DNA of 64,000 nucleotides from Labedella gwakjiensis (GTDB lineage: Bacteria > Actinomycetota > Actinomycetes > Actinomycetales > Microbacteriaceae). This document shows positions 10,764 to 19,502 of the stretch, piece after piece (position 1 is the stretch's first letter; each line of letters starts with the position of its first letter). Under the pieces are notes generated by a model. The model saw only the letters and a program-made list of their open reading frames with translations. It ran no database searches and was not told the DNA's origin. Made by a program: the position numbers and the translations under genes. The stretch is taken from NCBI RefSeq assembly GCF_003014675.1, contig NZ_PYAU01000001.1, forward strand, positions 2,852,001-2,916,000. The letters run 5' to 3'.

Positions 10764-11797
10764 CTCGCCTCCTCCAGGTCGGGCACACCGTAGGCGGCGG
10801 GCGCGACGTGTGCGAGCCGCTCAGGAGTCCGCGTCCACCATGAGGGCGGTCCGAGACTGAAGACAGCGACATGCCGACCGTAGACGATGTCTTCCACCTG
10901 GAGGATCTCGCGCGAGATGGAGTCCACGGTGAGGAGGATCTCGGGGGTCGCGGCCTCCACCCGGCCGTCGCGCAGGACCGCGAGCGATTCGGAGCGGGCG
11001 ACGACACGGAGGATGCTGCCGTCGTCGCCACGGATCTCGATGGTCGAGGCGAACGGATCCGTCGGAGAGGCCTCGACACCTGCGACCCGGCCGCGCCCGA
11101 GCAATCGACCGTCGAGGCGCTCGCCGAGGTCCGCGATCGACTGGGCGGCCTCCCGGTCGTCGAACGCGCTGCCGACGGCGGCCGCTCGACGCAGCCCGCC
11201 GAGCACCGCGTGCTCGCGCAGGTCGCCCACCGTGAAACCGGCCACGAGCACGGCCGTCATGCCACCGGCCTCGACGATCGCGCTTCGGACGACGCTCTCG
11301 ACGTCGGCCGCTCGGCGCGAGTCGACGATGGCCACTCCCGCGCCCGTGCTGCAGACCACGACGACTCCGGGAACCCGGTCGACGAGCAGGGTCAGCTGAT
11401 CGAGTCGGGGGAGGGCCCGTCCCATGAGGTCGGCGTCCACGACGGTCAGGGCCGGCGCGAGGGAGAACGGCGCGAGGCCGTTGAGGCCGGCCCCCTCGAT
11501 GGCGCACACGGCCGTCGCGCGGACGCCCGTCCATCGTTCGGCAGCGTCGACGAGCTCGGCGAAGGGCGCATCTCCGACGATGCGTTCCTCGAGGAGGAGC
11601 GTCGACCCGCCGTGGGCGACGGCGACACACGGGGTGTCGGCCGGGACCTCGTCGACATCCGCGACCTCGATGGGCCAGATCGCCGCTCGGGCGAGGACGA
11701 GCTCCCACATGGTCGTCCGTCCGCCGCCGCCCGAGCCGAGGGCGCAGAAGCCGCGACCGAGGGTGCGGAGGTCCTGCTGCGCGACGATCGTCACCAT
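10760..11797 (-). CDS. DUF917 family protein (diverged paralogue, third in operon)
   Basis: 345 aa, cytoplasmic. A DUF917 protein by overall pattern (GSGGGGRTT near the N-terminus, VVDADLMGRALPRL in the middle, and the C-terminal section ending in VVARSESLAVLRDGR). DUF917 is the module that Pfam now associates with S-methyl-thiohydantoin desulfurase, as I recall. Compared with its two neighbours it lost the GTGGGGDPYIG sequence (here GSGGGGRTTMWEL) and much of the C-terminal similarity, so it may be a non-catalytic or altered-specificity subunit. Nine bases separate it from the preceding paralogue, and it overlaps the PucR gene by four. Confidence 0.75.
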   Translation of the reverse strand: MVTIVAQQDLRTLGRGFCALGSGGGGRTTMWELVLARAAIWPIEVADVDEVPADTPCVAVAHGGSTLLLEERIVGDAPFAELVDAAERWTGVRATAVCAIEGAGLNGLAPFSLAPALTVVDADLMGRALPRLDQLTLLVDRVPGVVVVCSTGAGVAIVDSRRAADVESVVRSAIVEAGGMTAVLVAGFTVGDLREHAVLGGLRRAAAVGSAFDDREAAQSIADLGERLDGRLLGRGRVAGVEASPTDPFASTIEIRGDDGSILRVVARSESLAVLRDGRVEAATPEILLTVDSISREILQVEDIVYGRHVAVFSLGPPSWWTRTPERLAHVAPAAYGVPDLEEAR

Positions 11798-11806
11798 GGG
11801 TCCAGG

Positions 11807-12904
11807 CTAATCGCGAGCCTCCACCGGGACGAACGCTTCCGTGAGTCCGAATGCGCTCGGGCCGAACGTCGCGAGAGCGTCCGGCGTACGCATCATCTCC
11901 GGTGTCGAGATGCCGAGGACGCGGACCCTCTGCCCGTAGCGCAGCCCCTCCGTCGTGATGGGCTCGCAGGATTCGGCGTCCACGACGCAGATGAGATCGG
12001 GGACGATCGCGACGACCGTCTCACCGCGGCGGGCGATGAGGTTCTCGTTCTGGAACGTGAGCTCGATCGTGTCCTTCGACGCGGGATCGACCGACGCTAT
12101 CGTCGCTCGGCCCTTCGCGAAGCCCTCCGTCGTGCGGCGTTCGACATCGCTGACCTTCCCGACGAAGAGTTCGCGGACGTGGGGGTAGAGCGTCGTCGAG
12201 AGAGTGTCGGCGATCGCCGACACGGGCGATTCGTGCCGTTCCCGCGCGATCCGGATGGCGCGTCCGAGCGCGAGAGCCATCGAGATCGTGCGTGGCACGG
12301 CGGTCCGTCTCACGTCGGCGCCTGTCATCGCGTACTCCGCGATGTGCGCGACGCCGCCGAGACGGATGGTGATACCGCGGGCGAGCCACTCCATCTGCCT
12401 GTCGTCGTCACCGGTGTCGATGATGACGCGTTCGCCGCGCTCACCCGCGAGGGCGAGGGGCGAACCGTGTACGCCGTAGACGGCGAACGTCTCCATCGAG
12501 AGTTCGGGGAACGCCCGCCCCATGCCGTCGGCATCAACGACGGGAAGTCCCGTCTCCGCCGCGACGAGGAGGGGGATCATCGAGTTGATGCCGCCGCATT
12601 CGATGGGCATCGTCGCATCCGCCGTGCGGCCGAGGTGCTCCTCGAGGGTGCGCAGCGCGAGCGTCGGCTCCGTCCCGGCGGGGATCTTCTCGATCATCAC
12701 CGTCGGCGCACCCATCTGGGCCGTCGGAATCACGAAGAGGTCGTCTGCGATCTCGTCGGGGTCGAGGATCTCGATGAAACCCTCCCCGAGGACCTGTTCG
12801 ACGAGCTGCGTCCCGATGTAGGGATCCCCGCCGCCCCCGGTCCCGAGGAGCGTGGCACCCCGTGCGAGGTCTGGGAGATCGGCCGCGGTGAGTCTCCAGC
12901 TCAT
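11807..12904 (-). CDS. DUF917 family protein (second in operon)
   Basis: 365 aa, cytoplasmic. It has the DUF917 signatures: LGTGGGGDPYIG at about residues 20-31, MGAPTVMIEK near 65, ECGGINSMIPL near 102, DADGMGRAFPEL near 123, and VPDLICVVDAESCEPITTEG in the C-terminal domain. Its gene overlaps the next upstream paralogue by four bases and shares roughly the same length and motif order with it, so the two come from a tandem duplication or form a heteromer. In other genomes such proteins sit beside hydantoinase/oxoprolinase subunits, as here. The substrate is not known from sequence. Confidence 0.82.
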   Translation of the reverse strand: MSWRLTAADLPDLARGATLLGTGGGGDPYIGTQLVEQVLGEGFIEILDPDEIADDLFVIPTAQMGAPTVMIEKIPAGTEPTLALRTLEEHLGRTADATMPIECGGINSMIPLLVAAETGLPVVDADGMGRAFPELSMETFAVYGVHGSPLALAGERGERVIIDTGDDDRQMEWLARGITIRLGGVAHIAEYAMTGADVRRTAVPRTISMALALGRAIRIARERHESPVSAIADTLSTTLYPHVRELFVGKVSDVERRTTEGFAKGRATIASVDPASKDTIELTFQNENLIARRGETVVAIVPDLICVVDAESCEPITTEGLRYGQRVRVLGISTPEMMRTPDALATFGPSAFGLTEAFVPVEARD

Positions 12905-13992
12905 GCTGCGGCCTCCGCACCGGTCGACACTGTGCCGTCGAAGCGGTGCGCGTCGACGTCGTAGCCGAAGTATCCGGGGCCGACCATCGCGAGAGCGGCG
13001 GCGCCGTGCCAGCGCGGGTCGCTCGGTGCGGCGATCACGCGCACACGCTGCCCGTAGCGGAGGCCCTCCGTCGTGATGGGCTCTCCCGACTCGTGATCGA
13101 GAACGATGATGAGGTCGGGCGTCGTGACGACGACGGTCCCGTCGATGCGTGCGATGAGGTGCTCGTTCTGAAACGACAGTTCGAGGGACGACCCGGTGCC
13201 GTCGACACGCGCGCGACCTCGAGCGAATCCCGTCGTCGTCGCGCGTTCCACATCGGCGACCTTCCCGGCGAAGAGCTCACGCCCACCGAGGACGCCGACG
13301 GTACGAGCGACCGGGTCGGTCTTCGACGTCCTGGCCTCCTCGATGCCCACACCGATCTCGACGCTGTGACGGAGCGTTCCGCCCACGAGGGCAGCTCGTG
13401 CGGTCGCCCCGTCCATTGGGAAACCCGCGATCATGATCGAGCAGCCCATCTCGACGCAGGCCACGCGGGCGATGCGTTCCGTCCAGTGGTTGTCGACCGT
13501 GTTGAGGACCCCGACGTTGCCCTTCTCGTCGCTGAACGCGAGGGGCGACGCGGTGACGTCGTAGAGCGTCGGCAGCACCATCTGCAGTTCCGGGAACGCC
13601 CGTCCCATGCCGTCCCCGTCGATGAGGGGCAGCCCGAGGGCGGCGGCGGCCGCCACGGGGATCGTGGAGTTCACTCCGCCGACCTCGGCACACGCGATGT
13701 GCGTGACGGGCCGGCCGAGGGATGCGCCGAGGGCGAGAACGGGTGCCACGACCTCGTCGAGGCTCGGCAGCTTCTCCACCATGACCGTCGGCGCGCCCAT
13801 CATCGCCACGGTCAGGACGAGTGCGTCGTCGGGTACGTCGTCGAGGTCGACGACGGTGACGGGACCGTGCTGGTTCAGCGCCTGTCGCGCGAGGAGGGAT
13901 CCGATGTAGGGGTCGCCTCCTCCTCCGGTCCCGAGCACGGCGGCTCCACGGGCGAGTCCGGCGATGTCATCGGGGCCGAGCGTCCAGCTCAC
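12901..13992 (-). CDS. DUF917 family protein (first in operon)
   Basis: 363 aa from GTG 13992 (VSWTLGPDDIAGLARGA). That start is chosen because it overlaps the hydantoinase stop (GTGA) and aligns with MSWRLTAADLPDLARGA of the neighbouring paralogue. DUF917 signatures are complete: LGTGGGGDPYIG, MMGAPTVMVEK, EVGGVNSTIPV, DGDGMGRAFPEL, and TPDLIIVLDHESGEPITTEG. Translational coupling on both sides puts it in the same complex or pathway as the hydantoinase-like protein. The frame remains open far upstream, but that part is the antisense shadow of the hydantoinase gene. Confidence 0.85.
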   Translation of the reverse strand: MSWTLGPDDIAGLARGAAVLGTGGGGDPYIGSLLARQALNQHGPVTVVDLDDVPDDALVLTVAMMGAPTVMVEKLPSLDEVVAPVLALGASLGRPVTHIACAEVGGVNSTIPVAAAAALGLPLIDGDGMGRAFPELQMVLPTLYDVTASPLAFSDEKGNVGVLNTVDNHWTERIARVACVEMGCSIMIAGFPMDGATARAALVGGTLRHSVEIGVGIEEARTSKTDPVARTVGVLGGRELFAGKVADVERATTTGFARGRARVDGTGSSLELSFQNEHLIARIDGTVVVTTPDLIIVLDHESGEPITTEGLRYGQRVRVIAAPSDPRWHGAAALAMVGPGYFGYDVDAHRFDGTVSTGAEAAA

Positions 13993-15542
13993 GAGCCCAC
14001 CGCCATGTCGAGGTCGCCGACGGCCTTCACGCGGATGCGTGTCGCATTGCCCGGCAGGTAGGGGATCGGGACCTCGTCGAAGTCGACGATCGACACCGAG
14101 CCGGGTGTCGCGCCCGCGGCGATCGCCTTGTCGACGGCTTCGGCCCTGACCTCCGCGACGGTCTGCTCGCGCGCGCCGGGGCTGACGGCGTAGACCTTGT
14201 CGATCTCGCCTCCGACCTGCGCGATCGACGCACCGATCGCGTTGGCGACCGCGTAGTTCTCCGGACGGTGGACCGTGCCGAAGAGGGGGAGCTCGTCCGG
14301 CAGCAGGATGGAGCCGCCGCCGACGGCGACGACCGGAATGGGCTCGGGGGACGTGCGCATACGGTCCACGGCCTCGGCGATGCGTTCGGCGATGCGATCG
14401 AGGACCCGGGTGACGAAAGCCCGATCGAGGTGCGCGACGCGCGACGCGTCTCCGACAGAGGCCCGCCCGGCGGCGACGGCGATGTCGGTCGCCGTGAGGA
14501 CGGTGCCGCCGAAGACGAGGGCGTCCGTCGTGAGCCTGTAACCGACCGATTCGGGTCCGACCTCCCCGGTCTCCTCGTCGACGACGCTGCCGCCGCCGAT
14601 GCCGATGGAGAGGACGTCCGGCATCCGGAAGTTGGTGCGGATGCCCGCCACCTTGACCTCGTTCGCGGTCTCCCGAGGGAATCCGTTCACGAGGAGACCG
14701 ATGTCGGCCGTGGTCCCGCCGATGTCGACGACGGCGCACGTCTCCAGGCCACTCGTGAGGGCGGCGCCGCGCATCGAGTTCGTCGGACCCGACGCGAACG
14801 TGGCCACGGGGTAGAGGCGGACGTAGTCCTCGTCCATGAGGGTCCCGTCGTTCTGGCTGAGGAAGATGGGCGCGGTGATGCCCTGTGCCCGCACCGCCGA
14901 CGTGAGCCCATCGACGATCTCGCTCGCGAGTTCGCGGAGCGCCGCATTGATGATGGTCGCGTTCTCCCTCTCGAGCAGTCCGATCCGTCCGATCTCGTGG
15001 GAGAGGGAGATCGCGACGTCGTCGCCGAGCACCTCGGAGAGGATGCCCGCCGCGGTCACCTCGAGATCGTGATTGACGGGGCTGAAGACCGACGAGACGG
15101 CCACCGAGCGCACGCCGTGCGACGCCATGTCGCGCGCGATCCCGCGGAGCTCGTCGGGATCGAGCGGCGAGATCGGGCGGCCGTCGAACTCGTACCCGCC
15201 GTGGGCGAGGTAGCCGCGAGCGTCGATCGCCTCGATGAGCGCCTCCGGCCAGTCGACGAGCGGAGGCAACGCCTTGGTCGCCGGGAGCCCGAGTCGGACG
15301 GCCGCGGTGGGAGCGAGCCCCTTCGCCTGCACGAGGGCGTTGATGAAGTGGGTCGTGCCGATCATGACGGCGCTGATGTCGTCGCCGTCGAAGTGGTGCG
15401 CCTCGCGGAGGCTCGCGATCGCCTCGACGATGCCCGTCGTGACGTCGGGACTCGTCGAGTTCTTCACGCCGGCGACGGTGCGCCGCCCGTCCATGAGGAC
15501 TGCGTCGGTGTTGGTTCCGCCGACGTCGATTCCGATGTGCAC
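13989..15542 (-). CDS. Hydantoinase/oxoprolinase family protein
   Basis: 517 aa with an actin-like ATPase fold: N-terminal phosphate-1 motif HIGIDVGGTNTDAVL, the region IGTTHFINAL, the second nucleotide loop VVDIGGTTADIGLL, and a C-terminal glycine-rich GGGSILLP. These are the hallmarks of the HyuA/N-methylhydantoinase A and 5-oxoprolinase group, which open five-membered cyclic amides with ATP. No HyuB partner gene is present; three DUF917 genes follow instead. GTG 15542 is the family start. The gene is second in the operon, 50 bases after the permease gene. A hydantoin-, thiohydantoin- or lactam-like substrate is likely but unproven. Confidence 0.88.
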   Translation of the reverse strand: MHIGIDVGGTNTDAVLMDGRRTVAGVKNSTSPDVTTGIVEAIASLREAHHFDGDDISAVMIGTTHFINALVQAKGLAPTAAVRLGLPATKALPPLVDWPEALIEAIDARGYLAHGGYEFDGRPISPLDPDELRGIARDMASHGVRSVAVSSVFSPVNHDLEVTAAGILSEVLGDDVAISLSHEIGRIGLLERENATIINAALRELASEIVDGLTSAVRAQGITAPIFLSQNDGTLMDEDYVRLYPVATFASGPTNSMRGAALTSGLETCAVVDIGGTTADIGLLVNGFPRETANEVKVAGIRTNFRMPDVLSIGIGGGSVVDEETGEVGPESVGYRLTTDALVFGGTVLTATDIAVAAGRASVGDASRVAHLDRAFVTRVLDRIAERIAEAVDRMRTSPEPIPVVAVGGGSILLPDELPLFGTVHRPENYAVANAIGASIAQVGGEIDKVYAVSPGAREQTVAEVRAEAVDKAIAAGATPGSVSIVDFDEVPIPYLPGNATRIRVKAVGDLDMAVGS

Positions 15543-15592
15543 TGTGTCTCGCTTTCGGGGTGGTGCTGCTGGAGGGTGGAGCGGAGAGGCGG

Positions 15593-16939
15593 TCAGGGGA
15601 CCGTGGCCGTCTCCGGTGCGACCAGATCGGCCGACTGCGCAGTCGTCGCCCGCCCGACCCCTGTGACGAGTCCGAGCTTGCCGGCAACGATGTAGAGGAC
15701 CATCGAGAGCACGAGCGACAGGACGGCCGGGATGCCCCAGGTCACGAGATAGCCCGTGACCGCCGAGACCACCCAGATGACGATCGTCGCGGGGACGATG
15801 CGCGGGGCCGTCTCGGGGAGGCGGCCGACGGCGCGGGAGCTGTCGAGCTCCCCGCGCCAGCGCTTCACGACGAAGTACTCGGCGACGATGATGCCGGCGA
15901 TGGGTGGGAAGGCGACACCGAGGATGGTGAGGAAGCCCGTGAACTGCGACAGGATTCCCGCCGCCGCGAGGATCGAGCCGACGACGCCGAGAACGATCGT
16001 CGTGGTGACGCGGTTGAGCTTCTTGGCGAAGGCGGTCGAGATGAAGTTCACGAGGCCGAGTGTCGACGAGTAGAGGTTCCAGTCGTTGATCTTGAGTGTG
16101 CCCGTGATGACGATGATGAGACCGACGAACCCGATCGAGGACGTGACGATCGCGACGATGTCGCCAGACGCTGCCGCGTGAGCGAGCAGCACGCCGGCGA
16201 GTCCGATGACGAACTCGCCGAGTGTCACTCCCACGACGGTCTGCTTGACGACGTCGGCCTTCGACCGGTTGAAGCGGGTCATGTCGGCGGTGATGATCGC
16301 GCCGACGATGAGACCGCCCGCGACGATGCCGGTGCCGGCCCACACGCTCATGGCCGGACCGGGGGCCGGTCCCGTGAGGAGCTCACCGAGGTCGTGGCGG
16401 GAGAGTTCGCTGACGACCGACCATCCGACGAGGATGAGGAAGAGGGGAACGGTGACGTTCGCGAGCCACTGCATACCGACGAAGCCGAAGCTGACGATGG
16501 CGGTCACGGCGAGACCGAAGATGAGGCTCCAGGCCCAGATGGGCATGACGCCCGGCATGAGGACGTCGAGGGACTGCGCGGAGATCGCCGACTGGATGCC
16601 GAACCACCCGATGAGGCTGATGCCGATGGCGAGCCCGACGAGACTGGCGCCGATCTCGCCGAATCCGGTCCAACGCGCGAGGAGGGCTGTGTTCAGGCCC
16701 TCTTTCTGACCGATGATGCCGACGATGCACATGATGATCTCGAGGATGATCGAACCGAGGAGCAGCGCGAGCGCGGCGTCGGCGAACGACATGCTGTAGC
16801 CGAGCGTGGCTCCGAGGAGGAACTGGGACAGCGCCGACACCTGACCGAAGCGTTGGACGGCGATGCCGAACCAGGGCTTCTGGGCCGAGGGGTCGACGCG
16901 GCTCAGGGCGAAGTCGTCTGCAGGGGCTGTACGGGCCAT
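15593..16939 (-). CDS. Purine-cytosine permease family transporter (NCS1/CodB type)
   Basis: 448 aa integral membrane protein of the nucleobase:cation symporter-1 family with about twelve hydrophobic segments. The family pattern WFGIAVQRFGQVSALSQFLLG stands at the N-terminus and helix 1 includes GATLGYSMSF. ATG 16939 is chosen for its upstream AAGGAC ribosome site; the longer frame would add about 40 residues without family similarity. It is the first gene of the hydantoinase-DUF917-PucR operon and probably imports the cyclic amide or nucleobase-like compound degraded by the rest. Two palindromes lie 80-130 bases upstream. Confidence 0.86.
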   Translation of the reverse strand: MARTAPADDFALSRVDPSAQKPWFGIAVQRFGQVSALSQFLLGATLGYSMSFADAALALLLGSIILEIIMCIVGIIGQKEGLNTALLARWTGFGEIGASLVGLAIGISLIGWFGIQSAISAQSLDVLMPGVMPIWAWSLIFGLAVTAIVSFGFVGMQWLANVTVPLFLILVGWSVVSELSRHDLGELLTGPAPGPAMSVWAGTGIVAGGLIVGAIITADMTRFNRSKADVVKQTVVGVTLGEFVIGLAGVLLAHAAASGDIVAIVTSSIGFVGLIIVITGTLKINDWNLYSSTLGLVNFISTAFAKKLNRVTTTIVLGVVGSILAAAGILSQFTGFLTILGVAFPPIAGIIVAEYFVVKRWRGELDSSRAVGRLPETAPRIVPATIVIWVVSAVTGYLVTWGIPAVLSLVLSMVLYIVAGKLGLVTGVGRATTAQSADLVAPETATVP

Positions 16940-17020
16940 GGGGCTGTCCTTCGAAACGGGAGGTGGGACGCGACGGGGGAGAGGAACGCTGCCACGGTAC
17001 GACGACCCGCGTATCGACAC

Positions 17021-17042
17021 GATGTGCTGTGTGCACCACATC
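17021..17042 (-). promoter_or_regulatory. Operator-like inverted repeat, distal to 17051-17069
   Basis: GATGTG (17021-17026) and CACATC (17037-17042) bracket CTGTGTGCAC. It shares the GATGTG/CACATC ends and GTGCAC core with the perfect palindrome nine bases away, suggesting two sites for one dimeric regulator, perhaps the operon's PucR-type protein. Confidence 0.45.
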
Positions 17043-17050
17043 ACGGGTTC

Positions 17051-17069
17051 GATGTGCACAGTGCACATC
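17051..17069 (-). promoter_or_regulatory. Perfect 9-1-9 palindrome upstream of the permease operon
   Basis: GATGTGCAC (17051-17059), one base, GTGCACATC (17061-17069). It is a perfect inverted repeat in the divergent region between the permease operon and the arginine operon leader. By position it is an operator for the catabolic operon; the binding protein is not identified. Confidence 0.55.
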
Positions 17070-17108
17070 TTCGCGAGGTCTCGCTGTCGTCGACCGATCC
17101 CCGGTGGA

Positions 17109-17139
17109 TTCGCGCTCGGATCGGGCCGGGTAGTACGCT
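17109..17139 (+). promoter_or_regulatory. Candidate promoter of the arginine operon leader
   Basis: TTCGCG (17109-17114) and TAGTAC (17131-17136) are spaced 16 bases. Transcription would start a few bases before or at ATG 17147, giving a leaderless or near-leaderless small reading frame. The boxes match consensus weakly. Confidence 0.3.
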
Positions 17140-17146
17140 GTCCCCC

Positions 17147-17227
17147 ATGGCTTTCCTCGCACGCAGCTTCTCCGCACTGGGCTCCGCCCGTGCGCTGCGT
17201 CGACGCCTTGTTGACGAGCGACGATAG
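17147..17227 (+). CDS. Arginine-rich putative leader peptide of the arg operon
   Basis: A 26-codon frame (MAFLARSFSALGSARALRRR then LVDERR and stop TAG) ends 80 bases before argC. Seven of 26 residues are arginine, including three in a row (codons CGT CGA CGC, 17198-17206) and two just before the stop (CGA CGA). A stem-loop starts directly after the stop codon. Arginine-rich coding, position ahead of the arginine genes, and the hairpin together suggest ribosome-mediated transcription attenuation by charged tRNA-Arg supply. No argR gene is seen in the cluster, which would fit. Translation of this frame is not proven; ribosome site is absent, so a leaderless start is assumed. Confidence 0.5.
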   Translation: MAFLARSFSALGSARALRRRLVDERR

Positions 17228-17267
17228 GCGACGCCGGGAGACCCAGCAGGGGTCCGAGACGCGTCGC
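17228..17267 (+). terminator. Attenuator-like stem-loop between the leader peptide and argC
   Basis: GCGACGC (17228-17234) pairs with GCGTCGC (17261-17267), and inside it GACCC (17240-17244) pairs with GGGTC (17250-17254). GCGTCG at 17197-17202, overlapping the triple-Arg codons, can instead pair with CGACGC (17229-17234), offering a competing structure. No T-run follows, as is frequent for GC-rich terminators. Confidence 0.45.
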
Positions 17268-17307
17268 CCGACCTCCGACCGTTCGTCTCACTCAATAAGG
17301 TAGAACC

Positions 17308-18354
17308 ATGTCATTCTCCGTGGCCGTCGCCGGTGCTTCCGGCTATGCCGGGGGCGAGTTGCTCCGGCTCCTCGATGCCCATCCCGATCTCGACATCCGC
17401 ACCGTGACGGCGCATTCCAACGCCGGTCAGCGCCTCGGCTCCGTGCAGCCGCACCTGCGTTCGCTCGCCGATCGCGTTCTGGTCGACACGACGCCCGAGA
17501 CGCTCGCAGGTCACGACGTCGTCTTCCTCGCGCTGCCGCACGGCAAGTCGGGTGAGGTCACCGCGCACCTCGACGCCTCGACCCTCGTCGTCGACTGCGG
17601 AGCCGACCACCGCCTCGTGAACGACGAGGACTGGGCGGCCTTCTACGGCGGCGAGTACTACGGCGCCTGGGACTACGGCGTGCCGGAGCTGCCGATCGAG
17701 GCCGGTCGGAAGCAGCGCGAGCGCCTCGTCGGAGCGACGCGCATCGCCGCTCCCGGCTGCAACGCCTCGACCGTGGCCCTGTCGCTCGCGCCGGGCGTCG
17801 CCGCCGGAGTGATCGAGCCGACCGACATCGTGTCCGTCCTCGCCGTCGGCCCCTCCGGTGCCGGCAAGAGCCTCAAGCTCAACCTCCTCGCGAGCGAGAT
17901 CCTCGGCAGCGCGAACCCGTACGCCGTAGGCGGTACCCACCGCCACATCCCCGAGATCGCGCAGAGCCTGAAGGCTGCGGGCGCCGGCGACGTGTCCATC
18001 TCCTTCACGCCCGTGCTCGTGCCGATGTCGCGGGGCATCCTCGCCACGTCGACGGCACGCATCGTGCCGGGTACGAGCGCGAGCGACGTCCGGCAGGCCT
18101 GGGAGTCGGCATATGCCGGCGAACGCTTCGTCGAGCTGCTGCCGGAGGGCGAGTTCCCCCGCACGGCCGACGTCATCGGCGCGAACGTGGCCCTCATGGG
18201 ACTCGCGATCGACGAGGCCGCCGGCCGCGCCGTCGTCGTGACCGCGGTCGACAACCTCACCAAGGGAACGGCGGGAGCCGCCATCCAGTCGTCGAACATC
18301 GCCCTCGGCATCGACGAATCCACCGGACTGAGTGTGAACGGAGTGGCACCGTGA
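17308..18354 (+). CDS. argC: N-acetyl-gamma-glutamyl-phosphate reductase
   Basis: Third step of arginine biosynthesis: NADPH-dependent reduction of N-acetylglutamyl phosphate to the semialdehyde, cytoplasmic. The 348-aa protein begins with the Rossmann motif [18 protein letters not shown] and carries the catalytic cysteine in AAPGCNAST. It opens the operon argC-J-B-D-F-H. ATG 17308 is preceded by AAGG at a suitable distance. The stop overlaps the argJ start (GTGA), coupling translation. Confidence 0.96.
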   Translation: MSFSVAVAGASGYAGGELLRLLDAHPDLDIRTVTAHSNAGQRLGSVQPHLRSLADRVLVDTTPETLAGHDVVFLALPHGKSGEVTAHLDASTLVVDCGADHRLVNDEDWAAFYGGEYYGAWDYGVPELPIEAGRKQRERLVGATRIAAPGCNASTVALSLAPGVAAGVIEPTDIVSVLAVGPSGAGKSLKLNLLASEILGSANPYAVGGTHRHIPEIAQSLKAAGAGDVSISFTPVLVPMSRGILATSTARIVPGTSASDVRQAWESAYAGERFVELLPEGEFPRTADVIGANVALMGLAIDEAAGRAVVVTAVDNLTKGTAGAAIQSSNIALGIDESTGLSVNGVAP

Positions 18355-19502
18355 GCGTGACCGCAGCAGCAGGTTTCGATGCGGCCGGAGTGGCCGCCGG
18401 ACTGAAGTCGTCGGGCAACCCCGACCTCGCGCTCGTCGTGAACCGTGGGCCGCAGCACGACGCAGCGGCCGTCTTCACGAGCAACCGGGCGAAGGCGAAC
18501 CCGATCATCTGGTCGCAGCAGGTCATCGCCGACGGCACCGTGAGCGCGATCGTGCTCAACTCCGGGGGAGCGAACTGCTTCACGGGAGCGCAGGGCTTCC
18601 AGACCACGCACGCGACGGCCGAGGCCGTCGCCGAGGCCCTCTCGGTCTCGGCCGGCGACGTTCTCGTGTGCTCGACCGGCCTCATCGGCGACCAGCTCGA
18701 TCGCGGCAAGCTCCTCGCCGGTGTGACGGCCGCGAACGCCGCGCTCTCTCCGGAGGGAGGCGCCGACGCCGCGCTCGCGATCATCACGACGGACTCGAAG
18801 CCGAAGCAGGCGACGCGCACGGGTGACGGCTGGACGATCGGCGGCATGGCGAAGGGTGCCGGGATGCTCGCCCCCGGGCTCGCGACGATGCTCGTCGTGA
18901 TCACGACCGACGCCGCCGTGCCGTCGGCCGAACTCGACGCTCACCTGCGCGCCGCGACCCGCGTGAGCTTCGACCGTCTCGACTCCGACGGCTGCATGTC
19001 GACGAACGACCAGGTGACGCTCATGGCTTCCGGCGCCTCGGGCGTGACCCCCGACTCCGACGCGTTCCGGGCCGCCCTCACGGAGCTGTGCCTCGACCTC
19101 GCGGCCCAGCTGCAGGGCGACGCGGAGGGCGCGAGCCACGACATCGCCATCCGCGTGGTCGGCGCCGAGAACGAGGACGACGCCGTCGAGGTGGGCCGCT
19201 CCGTCGCCCGCAACAACCTCTTCAAGGCCGCCGTCTTCGGCAACGACCCCAACTGGGGTCGAGTGCTCGCGGCCATCGGGACCACGGCCGCCGCCTTCGA
19301 CCCCTACGCCGTCGACGTCTCGATGAACGGCGTCATGGTGTGCTCGAACGGCGGACCGGACCAGCCGCGCGATCTCGTGGACCTCACCGGCCGCGCCGTC
19401 GACGTGCTCATCGACCTCAAGGCCGGCGACGCGAGCGCCACGATCCTGACCAACGACCTCACGCACGACTACGTGCACGAGAACAGCGCGTACTCCAGCT
19501 GA
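18351..19502 (+). CDS. argJ: Bifunctional ornithine acetyltransferase / N-acetylglutamate synthase
   Basis: Transfers the acetyl group from N-acetylornithine to glutamate, giving the cyclic pathway; may also make N-acetylglutamate from acetyl-CoA. The 383-aa precursor is expected to cleave itself before the threonine in the motif [10 protein letters not shown], giving alpha and beta chains. The substrate loop KGAGM precedes it. Presence of argJ explains why argE is not needed in this operon. GTG 18351 overlaps the argC stop, and the gene's own stop overlaps argB by one base. Confidence 0.96.
   Translation: MSVTAAAGFDAAGVAAGLKSSGNPDLALVVNRGPQHDAAAVFTSNRAKANPIIWSQQVIADGTVSAIVLNSGGANCFTGAQGFQTTHATAEAVAEALSVSAGDVLVCSTGLIGDQLDRGKLLAGVTAANAALSPEGGADAALAIITTDSKPKQATRTGDGWTIGGMAKGAGMLAPGLATMLVVITTDAAVPSAELDAHLRAATRVSFDRLDSDGCMSTNDQVTLMASGASGVTPDSDAFRAALTELCLDLAAQLQGDAEGASHDIAIRVVGAENEDDAVEVGRSVARNNLFKAAVFGNDPNWGRVLAAIGTTAAAFDPYAVDVSMNGVMVCSNGGPDQPRDLVDLTGRAVDVLIDLKAGDASATILTNDLTHDYVHENSAYSS

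Noticed and set aside
10871-12964. 697-codon plus-strand frame opposite the DUF917 genes
   Set aside because: Composition is of a shadow (R, D, E, G rich) and the DUF917 motifs on the other strand are clear.
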